Source: Syntrophorhabdaceae bacterium
GTDB lineage: Bacteria > Desulfobacterota > Syntrophorhabdia > Syntrophorhabdales > Syntrophorhabdaceae
DNA length: 9,559 nucleotides
Direction of reading: 5' to 3'
Assembly (NCBI GenBank): GCA_026415015.1
Contig: JAOAHW010000026.1
Span: forward strand, 1-9,559
Below, one piece after another: positions 1-6,508 of the stretch. The notes under the pieces are model-generated. The model had not been told where the DNA came from and did no database searches. It was given only the letters and a program-made list of their open reading frames with translations. Each line of letters begins with the position of its first letter. Position 1 is the first letter of the stretch. The position numbers were made by a program, and so were the translations under genes.

Positions 1-590
1 TTGATGCACCCAATCACCCACAGAACCCCTCCATGGGTACAAGAAAAATACCTTTCTCAAAGGTTATATACATAGAAAATGATGATTTCAATGAAAACCC
101 ACCAAAAAAATATAAACGCCTTGGACCTAATAGAGAGGTAAGATTAAGAAACGCCTATGTCATAAAATTTGAAAAAGCCATAAAAGATGAAAAAACAGGC
201 GAGATCATTGAGTTACATTGCACCTATGACCCATCAACAAAAGATGCAGCCCCCCAAGATGGGAGGAAGATAGAGGGTGTTATCCACTGGGTTTCAAAAG
301 AACATGCAATCCCGGTGGAAGTAAGGCTCTATGACCGTCTTTTCAGCATTGCAGACCCACTAGGAGCAGGCGATGATTTCATAAAATACCTAAACCCTAA
401 TTCCCTTGAAATCCTGTTTCCCTGTTATGTAGAGCCTGGGTTAAAAGATGCACCTCCTGGAAGTAGATACCAATTTGAAAGGCTTGGATATTTCTCTATT
501 GATACAAAGGATTCAACACCGCAGAGGCTTGTATTCAACCGTATAGTCTCATTACGAGATACCTGGGCAAAGGTAGCAGGCAGGGAGTAA
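1..590 (+). CDS. glnS: Glutaminyl-tRNA synthetase, C-terminal part (5' truncated by window edge)
   Basis: Charges tRNA-Gln with glutamine in the cytoplasm. The frame is open from base 3 and runs through the ATG at 33, so that ATG is an internal Met: the ten residues before it (DAPNHPQNPS) continue the class I GlnRS sequence, and E. coli GlnRS has a similar proline-rich stretch just before its MGSRQVPF. The visible 195 residues are the beta-barrel anticodon-binding region. Recognisable blocks are GTRKIPFSKVIYIENDDF, the stretch KRLGPNREVRLRNAY, ELHCTYDP, a VIHWVSKEHAIPVEVRLYDRLF block, and the C-terminal ERLGYFSIDTKDS with VFNRIVSLRDTWAK. The catalytic Rossmann domain with HIGH/KMSKS motifs lies left of the window. 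It is convergent with the corC-like gene; the 74 bases between the two stop codons show no convincing hairpin with a T-tract. Bacterial GlnRS implies direct Gln-tRNA charging, but the window cannot say whether GatCAB is also present. Confidence 0.95.
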   Translation, partial: DAPNHPQNPSMGTRKIPFSKVIYIENDDFNENPPKKYKRLGPNREVRLRNAYVIKFEKAIKDEKTGEIIELHCTYDPSTKDAAPQDGRKIEGVIHWVSKEHAIPVEVRLYDRLFSIADPLGAGDDFIKYLNPNSLEILFPCYVEPGLKDAPPGSRYQFERLGYFSIDTKDSTPQRLVFNRIVSLRDTWAKVAGRE

Positions 591-664
591 AGGATTTTTT
601 AAGTTCTATATTTGTAGTTTACCTTTGATTTGTTCTCTTATGGGGATTAACTAACCATGACCTG

Positions 665-1978
665 CTAAGCATCAATCTTATGTTTTGGGCCTGAGCGGAT
701 TTTTTCGAGCTTTATCTTAGTTATCCTTCTATCTTTGACACCCACCACAGTGAATCTGTATATGCTGTGGTTTACAATCTCACCACCCCTGGCAATATCC
801 TGGAGTTTAGATAGGATAAAACCCCCTACTGTTTCATAGTCAGGGGATTCAGGCAGGTCAAGGTGAAGGACATTGTTTATGTCTCTTATAGAATAAGAGG
901 CATCTATAAGGATAGAACCATCCTTTTGTTTTTCCAGTCTGTCATCCACATCAGTCTCATCCATGATCTCCCCGAATATCTCCTCCATTATGTCTTCAAG
1001 GGTTACAATCCCTACAATGGTTCCGTATTCATCTATTACCACTGCCATGTGGACATGCCTTTTTTGCATCTCTTTAAGTAAGATACTTATCTTCATGGTG
1101 TCAGGGACAAAAAAGGGTTTTCTCAGGAGTTTATTGAGGTCAAAGACATCTTTTGTCCAAATGTATTTTGTTATGTCCTTGTGATAAACAATCCCTATTA
1201 TGTTGTCTATGTAGTCTCTGTACACAGGGTATCGAGAAAACTCATTTTCTATGATGTATTTTAAGATTTCCTCTTTACTCTTTTCTATATCTATTCCGTA
1301 TATGTTTGGTTTTGGCACCATAATATCCTTTACAGATTTGTCAGCAAACTCAAAGACCCCATGTATAAGCTCTTCTTCTGTCTTGTCAAAAATACCTTTT
1401 CTCCTGCCCTCCTCTATGAGCATCTTGATCTCCTTTTCCCCTATATGCTCCTCAACCTTTTTGAGGTTCAGGCCTTTAATAATAAAATTGGTTGATACTG
1501 TGAGGAGGTCCACAAAGAAAAAGAATAACCTCGCTGTAAGGTCAAACAAAGGTGCGATATGGAGGGCTGCCTTTTCTCTATAATTCATGCCTATATATTT
1601 AGGAACAAGCTCACCTATTACAAGAAACAGATATGTGAGCAAAACCACAACCAGAAAAACAGCAATGGATTCTGAAAACCTGTTCACATAAGGGATAGCA
1701 TTAATAACAGGCATGACATACTTAAGCGCAAGGATACCACCTATAGCAGAGGCAAGGGTGCCAAACAAGGTAATGCCAATCTGAACAGCCGAGAGAAACC
1801 TCTCAGGATTCTCTTTCATCTCTAAGAGTGTCTTTGCCTTTGTGTCTTTTCTTTCCTCCAGAAGCTCCTTTACCTTGCTTTTCCTTGAGGAGATAATGGA
1901 TATCTCACCAGCTGAAAAGATAGCATTTAAGATAATCAATATGAAGATAATTACAATATCCAGGACAGGGTTATCCAT
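665..1978 (-). CDS. CNNM/CorC (HlyC-type) membrane protein with CBS pair
   Basis: A 437-residue inner-membrane protein of the DUF21/CNNM - CBS - CorC_HlyC family, often annotated as 'hemolysin'. Characterised relatives are Mg2+ (and possibly Co2+) efflux or homeostasis proteins. Residues 1 to about 175 form the CNNM domain, with hydrophobic spans near 5-28, 62-90, 103-128 and 138-165 and the conserved acidic turns AGEIS (23-27) and GELVPK (122-127). Residues about 218-340 are a CBS pair, beginning at the family-typical DIMVPKPNI and including RYPVY and VVIDEYGTIVGIVTLEDI. These domains usually bind adenine nucleotide-Mg. Residues about 350-427 are the small CorC_HlyC domain (DYETVGGFILSKL). 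Length and domain order are normal for the family. The start ATG overlaps the stop of the upstream activase gene (ATGGATAA) and has only a weak GAGA-like ribosome site, so translation is probably coupled. Ion specificity cannot be read from the sequence, so no gene symbol is given. Confidence 0.9.
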   Translation of the reverse strand: MDNPVLDIVIIFILIILNAIFSAGEISIISSRKSKVKELLEERKDTKAKTLLEMKENPERFLSAVQIGITLFGTLASAIGGILALKYVMPVINAIPYVNRFSESIAVFLVVVLLTYLFLVIGELVPKYIGMNYREKAALHIAPLFDLTARLFFFFVDLLTVSTNFIIKGLNLKKVEEHIGEKEIKMLIEEGRRKGIFDKTEEELIHGVFEFADKSVKDIMVPKPNIYGIDIEKSKEEILKYIIENEFSRYPVYRDYIDNIIGIVYHKDITKYIWTKDVFDLNKLLRKPFFVPDTMKISILLKEMQKRHVHMAVVIDEYGTIVGIVTLEDIMEEIFGEIMDETDVDDRLEKQKDGSILIDASYSIRDINNVLHLDLPESPDYETVGGFILSKLQDIARGGEIVNHSIYRFTVVGVKDRRITKIKLEKIRSGPKHKIDA

Positions 1979-4900
1979 TGCTGTAAAAATTCTCTTTTAC
2001 CTGATGCATGAAGGCCTCAAGCCTTGTCATAATATTTGTCGTGCCTTGCCCATCAAAGGCTAAATTTATAACAGGGATATTATATCTGTTCTGGAGGAGC
2101 TTCATGATGGCTGATGAGATAGTCCCAGGCATACATGTAAAGGGCATGGCATTTATTATACCAGAGACACCTTTTTCAATAAAATCAATGGATTTACCCA
2201 CAGTTAGTATGGCCTCACCCTCAAAGCTTATATGAATATAAGGCTTTGCCTTCTCTATTATGTCCTTTATCCTTGGCTCCCTGCCGTATCTTATATGCTC
2301 CTCAAAGATGCTCTCAAGCCTGTGTTCCTCTTTTTTCTGATAATAATCAGTGAGAACTATATTGAAAAGGTGAGAAAACTTTATCTTGCGGAGACTCTTT
2401 ATCTTGGTCATATAATTAACATAAGATATCCATTCTGCCACAGGTGCAAGCCATGCCATACCACCGAACTCCTCTACCTTTCTCACAAGGTCATTGTTGC
2501 TGAATCTGTTAGACCTTATGTATATCTCACCTACTATGCCCACAATAGGCTTTTTCTCGCCTGTCTTTTTGATATTCAAAAAATCCCTTACTATATCCTT
2601 TAGTATTGATTCTAAGTCTTCTCCTCCTCGCTCTATACTCTCTGCAATCATCTCCCTAGCCTTTTCATAAAGCCTGTCAGTCTCACCTTTATTCACCTCA
2701 AAAGGTCTTGTCTCGTGGAGCATCTTAATAAGCAGATCTATAGCAACAATAGCCCTCCATCCGAGACGGGAGAATCTATCACCTACAATATGGAGTTCAT
2801 CGTAGAAACGATGGTCTTGATTAGGGGCGTATATGGGGACATTATTGAAGCCAAGCTCATCGAGGACCATCCTGTGGAACCTGTTGTATTGACCAAATCT
2901 GCATGGCCCTGCCCCTGAGGGCATAAAAAATGCACTCTTTTCTGGATTGAAGTCCTCCTTCTGCACTGTCCTTATCATATCACCTGTAGTTAGTATGCAG
3001 GGATAGCATTCCTTGCCTGTGGTGAATCTCCTCCCCAATACCACAGTGTTATCATTGGATTCTGCCATAACCTCTGCATCCACCCCGCATGCCTTAAAGG
3101 CTCTGGACAGGGCAATAGAATGGTCACACATATAAGGGATATAAACCCTCCTGTTGTTTCCATCCCTTGTAAAATGGACAGGCCTGAAGACCTCTATATC
3201 TTTTTCAATCTTTGCATTCTTTATGCTGTCAAGGAAGGCCTCAAGTCTGGTTATTATGCCTGCATCAGCACTATGTTCATCAATCTCAAGCTGTAAGAAT
3301 GGTTTTCCTTTAATGGTCTTTTTAAAGAAATGGGTTATAAATGAATCAGGACCACAACCGAAATTTGTTATATATACACCATAAAAATTGTCATGCCTCT
3401 TCACAATCTTGGCAGCCCTGAGTATCTTCTGGCCATAGCCCCAATACATATCCCTCAGATCCTCATCCTCTTCAGCACCCTCCATCAGAGGCAGCATATC
3501 AAGGGGGACAGGCTTTACCCCCAGGTCAATAAGTTTTTTATGTATATTCAGATTGGCACCGGCATCGCAACTATTATAAGGCCTGCCTATTATTGCCATG
3601 ACCTTCTCGTCATCCTTTACAGAAGATAGAAATCTTCTTCCTGCATCGAGACACCTCTCATAAAAAAGTGACTGGGTCTCTTTAGCTATGTTATATGCCC
3701 TTTTAACCTTTGAGGCTGATCTTTTAATGGACCTGCCGAACACCTTGAGATTGTTCAGGGTTGTCTGTTCACCAAGACCAAAATATATGACAGGGGATAA
3801 TACTTTTACTCCATACGCACCGAAGTCTATGGATGCCTTTACTGTGTAAGGTATTGACTGGGCATAGGGACAGGCAAATGTGTTGGCTATATGCCTTGAG
3901 GGGTTTTTAAAGTTTATTATACTGGGTATAAATATGTTTTTTATGCCTTTATTGATAAGGTTCAGGATATGGCCGTGGGCAAGTTTTATAGGAAAACAGG
4001 ACTCCACGATTATATTCTCAACACCCTCCCTTATTATCTTTTTGTTGGTGGCATCGGAGAAGACAACCTTAAATCCTAACTCTGTGAGAAAGGCCTTCCA
4101 GAAAGGCATTAACTCTTGCAAATAAAGGATCCTCGGTATACCTATAACCTCTCCATCTGATTCTTTATTGTAAATATTTAAAAGCAGGTCCTCCCTTACC
4201 TTGAAGAGGTCCTCTATCTCCTTTTTTTCCACCCTCCTCACTACATCGTATTTCTCGCATCTGCTGCCATAGTAAAGGGGTGCCTCCTTTTCCACTGTCA
4301 CCTTTCTTATCTCACATAGATTCTCACAGCCCTTACATTCAAAGGTCTCAATCTCGTATCTCCTTTTACTGAGGTCAAAACCCTTAAATGTGCTCTTATC
4401 CCAGTTTTTCTCCTTCATGGCAAGGATGGCAACACCTATTGCACCTGTAACATCATGATGGGGTGGGACCTTGATTGGTCGCTTCAATGTGCCCTCAAAG
4501 GCAGCAACAACACCTTTATTAAAGGCAGTCCCTCCCTGGAAGAATATCCTCTTGCCAATCCTTCTGTCTCCCACAACCTTATTTAGGTAATTGGCAACAA
4601 TAGAGTATGATAGACCGCTTACAAGGTCATCGGTCTTTGCACCCCTCTGCTGGTGATGAACCAGATCTGACTCTATAAAGACTGTGCATCTTTCACCCAT
4701 CTTTAATGGGTTTCCCGAAGAAAGCGCCAGTTTTCCAAATTCCTCTTTTATGGATATACCAAGCCTTTCTGCCTGCTCCTCAAGGAAAGACCCTGTGCCT
4801 GCAGCACATGCCTTGTTCATCTCAAAATCCACAACAACACCGTTATCTATACTTATGTATTTTGAATCCTGTCCACCTATCTCAAATATTGTATCCACAA

Positions 4901-6119
4901 AGGGGTCTATGTTTATAGCAGCCTCTGCCTGGGCTGTAATCTCATTTCTTACAATATCTGCACCGATGAAATCTGCTGTTAGGTATCTGCCTGAACCTGT
5001 TGTCCCTGCCCCCAATATATTGACCTTATCACCTATCTCCTCTCCTATCTCTGCCAGGCCTTTTTTTACTGCTTCAAGGGGTCTGCCTTCTGTCATGAGA
5101 TACCTTTTGGCAAGGACATTCTTGTCTTTATCGATTACCACAAGATTGGTGCTTATTGAACCCACATCAACACCAAGAAAGGCATCAGTAACACCATCGA
5201 TGGTCTTTACATGATAATCTATCTCTACATTCTCTTTTGAGAGGGTTAATTTCTCCAGGGTCTCACCTTTCTGTTCAGAAATGAGATGGCTATTTAGTCT
5301 TTCAAAACCAATAAATTCCTGTTTCAATGAAGGTTCATCAAGGATTGTATAGATTGCACCAAGGGCACCCATAGATGTGAAATATTCAGGCACGAGGAAT
5401 TCATCCTCCTTTAATGCAAAGACATCCTTGATAGCCCTTATCATACCTGCATTTGCTGCCACACCACCCACAAAGGCAACAGGTTCTATAATATTTTTTC
5501 CCTTTGCCACATTGCTCTTAAAATTCCTTGCAAGGGCATAACAGAGACCTGATACAATCTCATAGTCCGGGGTTGCAATCTGCTGGAGGTGTATCATGTC
5601 TGACTTTGCAAATACTGTACATCTACCTGCTATCCTTGGAGGATTCTTTGATTTTAATGCAACCTTACTGAATTCCTCTATTGTAAATCTGAGTCTTGAT
5701 GCCTGCTGGTCAAGAAATGACCCTGTCCCTGCAGCACAGAGGGCATTCATGGAGAAATCTTTAATCTTGAGTCTTTCCCCTTTTGCCTCGTCCTCAAATA
5801 TTATAAGTTTGGAGTCTTCACCACCTATATCAATTACAGTTCTCACAGCGGGATAAAGATGATTAAATGCCCTTGTAAGGGCTACAATCTCGTTTACAAA
5901 GGTTGCCCCTATTAATGAAGCAAATACCTTTGCCCCTGTACCAGTTGCAGCAATAAAATCAAGCTTATTATTCTTTATCTGCTCTTCTACAAGGTCTCTA
6001 GCCACCTCAACAGGCCTACCCTTATGTCTTATATATTCATTGTAAGTAATCTTACCCTTTTCATCCATTAAGACCAGATTTATGCTTACAGAACCAATAT
6101 CAATCCCTAATCTATACAA
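1971..6119 (-). CDS. Giant acyl-CoA dehydratase activase-related protein: two activase domains plus two HgdB-like modules
   Basis: A 1382-residue cytoplasmic Fe-S ATPase related to the activators of 2-hydroxyacyl-CoA dehydratase and benzoyl-CoA reductase (HgdC/BcrAD). In that family ATP hydrolysis drives electron transfer at very low potential. Domain 1 (about 3-260) has the ASKHA signatures GIDIGS (5-10), IGGEDSK (98-104) and CAAGTGSF (128-135), with candidate cluster ligands Cys128 and Cys167. Domain 2 (about 313-568) repeats them: GVDVGS (316-321), IGGQDSK (414-420), CAAGTGSF (438-445), with Cys438 and Cys478. A linker carries Cys595, 598, 602 and 621. The C-terminal half (about 659-1382) matches DUF2229/COG3580-COG3581-type 2-hydroxyglutaryl-CoA dehydratase-like regions and is itself two related modules, about 659-970 and 991-1376. 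No separate dehydratase subunits lie nearby. The start is TTG at 6117-6119, chosen because of the AAGGAGGT site 7 bases upstream and the MYRLGIDIGS-like family N-terminus; there is no in-frame ATG there. Family assignment is firm; substrate and physiological role are unknown. Confidence 0.93.
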   Translation of the reverse strand: MYRLGIDIGSVSINLVLMDEKGKITYNEYIRHKGRPVEVARDLVEEQIKNNKLDFIAATGTGAKVFASLIGATFVNEIVALTRAFNHLYPAVRTVIDIGGEDSKLIIFEDEAKGERLKIKDFSMNALCAAGTGSFLDQQASRLRFTIEEFSKVALKSKNPPRIAGRCTVFAKSDMIHLQQIATPDYEIVSGLCYALARNFKSNVAKGKNIIEPVAFVGGVAANAGMIRAIKDVFALKEDEFLVPEYFTSMGALGAIYTILDEPSLKQEFIGFERLNSHLISEQKGETLEKLTLSKENVEIDYHVKTIDGVTDAFLGVDVGSISTNLVVIDKDKNVLAKRYLMTEGRPLEAVKKGLAEIGEEIGDKVNILGAGTTGSGRYLTADFIGADIVRNEITAQAEAAINIDPFVDTIFEIGGQDSKYISIDNGVVVDFEMNKACAAGTGSFLEEQAERLGISIKEEFGKLALSSGNPLKMGERCTVFIESDLVHHQQRGAKTDDLVSGLSYSIVANYLNKVVGDRRIGKRIFFQGGTAFNKGVVAAFEGTLKRPIKVPPHHDVTGAIGVAILAMKEKNWDKSTFKGFDLSKRRYEIETFECKGCENLCEIRKVTVEKEAPLYYGSRCEKYDVVRRVEKKEIEDLFKVREDLLLNIYNKESDGEVIGIPRILYLQELMPFWKAFLTELGFKVVFSDATNKKIIREGVENIIVESCFPIKLAHGHILNLINKGIKNIFIPSIINFKNPSRHIANTFACPYAQSIPYTVKASIDFGAYGVKVLSPVIYFGLGEQTTLNNLKVFGRSIKRSASKVKRAYNIAKETQSLFYERCLDAGRRFLSSVKDDEKVMAIIGRPYNSCDAGANLNIHKKLIDLGVKPVPLDMLPLMEGAEEDEDLRDMYWGYGQKILRAAKIVKRHDNFYGVYITNFGCGPDSFITHFFKKTIKGKPFLQLEIDEHSADAGIITRLEAFLDSIKNAKIEKDIEVFRPVHFTRDGNNRRVYIPYMCDHSIALSRAFKACGVDAEVMAESNDNTVVLGRRFTTGKECYPCILTTGDMIRTVQKEDFNPEKSAFFMPSGAGPCRFGQYNRFHRMVLDELGFNNVPIYAPNQDHRFYDELHIVGDRFSRLGWRAIVAIDLLIKMLHETRPFEVNKGETDRLYEKAREMIAESIERGGEDLESILKDIVRDFLNIKKTGEKKPIVGIVGEIYIRSNRFSNNDLVRKVEEFGGMAWLAPVAEWISYVNYMTKIKSLRKIKFSHLFNIVLTDYYQKKEEHRLESIFEEHIRYGREPRIKDIIEKAKPYIHISFEGEAILTVGKSIDFIEKGVSGIINAMPFTCMPGTISSAIMKLLQNRYNIPVINLAFDGQGTTNIMTRLEAFMHQVKENFYSNG
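4771..4820 (-). repeat. Diverged direct repeat, copy 2 (activase domain 2 cluster loop)
   Basis: This stretch encodes the CAAGTGSFLEEQA region of activase domain 2. It resembles 5701-5750 at the DNA level (about 38 of 50 bases identical by eye), exactly 930 bases (310 codons) away. It is the nucleotide trace of the internal domain duplication within one gene, conserved because the cluster and ATP loop is conserved. It is not a mobile repeat. Confidence 0.7.
5701..5750 (-). repeat. Diverged direct repeat, copy 1 (activase domain 1 cluster loop)
   Basis: This stretch encodes the matching CAAGTGSFLDQQA loop of activase domain 1 and is the partner of 4771-4820. Most differences change codons conservatively or silently, as expected for an old duplication kept under protein-level selection. 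Confidence 0.7.
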
Positions 6120-6126
6120 TATGGGT

Positions 6127-6134
6127 ACCTCCTT
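6127..6134 (-). promoter_or_regulatory. Strong Shine-Dalgarno site for the giant activase gene
   Basis: Read on the minus strand this is AAGGAGGT, an essentially perfect anti-16S match, followed by the 7-base spacer ACCCATA and then TTG at 6119-6117. It decides the start: no ATG or GTG lies at the right distance, and the protein from TTG begins directly at the beta-strand of the first ASKHA domain. Confidence 0.85.
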
Positions 6135-6157
6135 TTACCTAAAATAAAGCTTTTGAT

Positions 6158-6186
6158 TTGCATAAGGTTGTTATGTTAATTATAAT
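6158..6186 (+). promoter_or_regulatory. Candidate sigma70-type promoter for the acyP-heme operon
   Basis: TTGCAT (6158-6163) is a weak -35, followed by a 17-base spacer and a perfect TATAAT -10 (6181-6186). The predicted start near 6193 gives a leader of about 43 bases before the acylphosphatase ATG at 6236. Its -10 shares four bases with the -10 of the oppositely directed promoter. No riboswitch-like or operator-like palindrome was recognised in the leader. Confidence 0.55.
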
Positions 6187-6206
6187 ACAATTAGGCATCT
6201 AATCAA
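6179..6206 (-). promoter_or_regulatory. Candidate sigma70-type promoter for the activase-corC unit
   Basis: On the minus strand, TTGATT (6206-6201) serves as the -35 (4 of 6 matches to consensus), with a 16-base spacer and TATAAT (6184-6179) as the -10. Transcription would begin near 6172 and leave a leader of about 50 bases containing the AAGGAGGT site. This was recognised by eye in an AT-rich gap, so chance matches are possible. The spacing, the perfect -10 and the position between divergent genes support it. Confidence 0.55.
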
Positions 6207-6226
6207 CAAAATAAATAATGGTTAAT

Positions 6227-6230
6227 AGGT
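6227..6230 (+). promoter_or_regulatory. Short ribosome binding site choosing the acylphosphatase start
   Basis: AGGT ends 5 bases before the ATG at 6236. The earlier in-frame ATG at 6218 is preceded only by A/T-rich sequence with no purine-rich site. Starting at 6236 gives MKRVHIFVSG, the usual beginning of acylphosphatases. Confidence 0.5.
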
Positions 6231-6235
6231 CATGT

Positions 6236-6508
6236 ATGAAAAGAGTTCATATATTTGTAAGTGGTATTGTTCAGGGCGTATTTTTTAGGTATTCCACCTC
6301 CATCAAGGCAAGAGAACTCGGTCTTACAGGCTGGGTGAGAAATCTAAGGGATGGAAGGGTGGAAATGGTATGTGAAGGCAAGGATGATGCTATCAAAGAT
6401 ATGATTGCCTGGAGCAAAAAAGGACCTCAAGGTGCATTTGTGGAAAAGATAGATGTCCAGTATGAAGAACATCGAGGAGAGTTCACAGATTTCCAGATTA
6501 TTAGATAA
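6236..6508 (+). CDS. acyP: Acylphosphatase
   Basis: A 90-residue cytoplasmic enzyme that hydrolyses carboxyl-phosphate bonds such as acetyl phosphate or 1,3-bisphosphoglycerate. The family signature is complete: SGIVQGVFFR (9-18) supplies the phosphate-binding loop and catalytic Arg18, and GWVRNLRDGRVE (32-43) supplies the catalytic Asn36. These correspond to Arg23 and Asn41 of the vertebrate enzyme. The C-terminal FTDFQIIR matches the usual last strand. I prefer the ATG at 6236 to the one at 6218 because it gives the standard family length and has an AGGT site. It is the first gene after the divergent promoter, and its 3' end overlaps the next gene by 56 bases. No known biochemical link to tetrapyrrole synthesis is evident; shared transcription is the simplest explanation. 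Confidence 0.93.
   Translation: MKRVHIFVSGIVQGVFFRYSTSIKARELGLTGWVRNLRDGRVEMVCEGKDDAIKDMIAWSKKGPQGAFVEKIDVQYEEHRGEFTDFQIIR

Noticed and set aside
33..590. Small independent gene starting at the ATG at 33
   Set aside because: The frame is open to the window edge and the preceding codons continue the GlnRS sequence, so the ATG is internal.
591..664. Possible bidirectional terminator between glnS and the corC-like gene
   Set aside because: ATGG and CCAT around 640-660 could form at most a four-pair stem with mismatches, and no T-tract follows it on either strand, so I do not call a terminator.
1251..1583. 110-codon plus-strand frame opposite the CorC-like gene
   Set aside because: The opposite strand encodes a continuous CNNM-CBS protein; this frame is Ser/Phe-rich with no ribosome site or recognisable family and reads as the complement of the coding strand.
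2232..2603. 123-codon plus-strand frame opposite the activase C-terminal module
   Set aside because: It is a shadow of the conserved minus-strand sequence; no ribosome site, domain or signal peptide pattern supports it.
4684..5214. 176-codon open frame on the plus strand inside the activase gene
   Set aside because: It is antisense to activase domain 2, its translation is low-complexity Ser/Pro/Ile-rich with no recognisable motif, and the minus-strand frame carries intact family motifs throughout.
4771..5750. 50-base direct repeat as a possible transposon or recombination scar
   Set aside because: The copies lie in phase, 310 codons apart, at the same motif of two homologous domains; ancient domain duplication explains them without a mobile element.
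6218..6235. Upstream ATG start for acylphosphatase
   Set aside because: It lacks a ribosome site and would add six residues (MVNRSC) not typical of the family; the ATG at 6236 gives the normal 90-residue protein with AGGT upstream.
6120..6235. Riboswitch or structured leader before the heme operon
   Set aside because: The predicted leader is only about 43 A/T-rich bases with no evident stems and no recognisable cobalamin or other aptamer elements.
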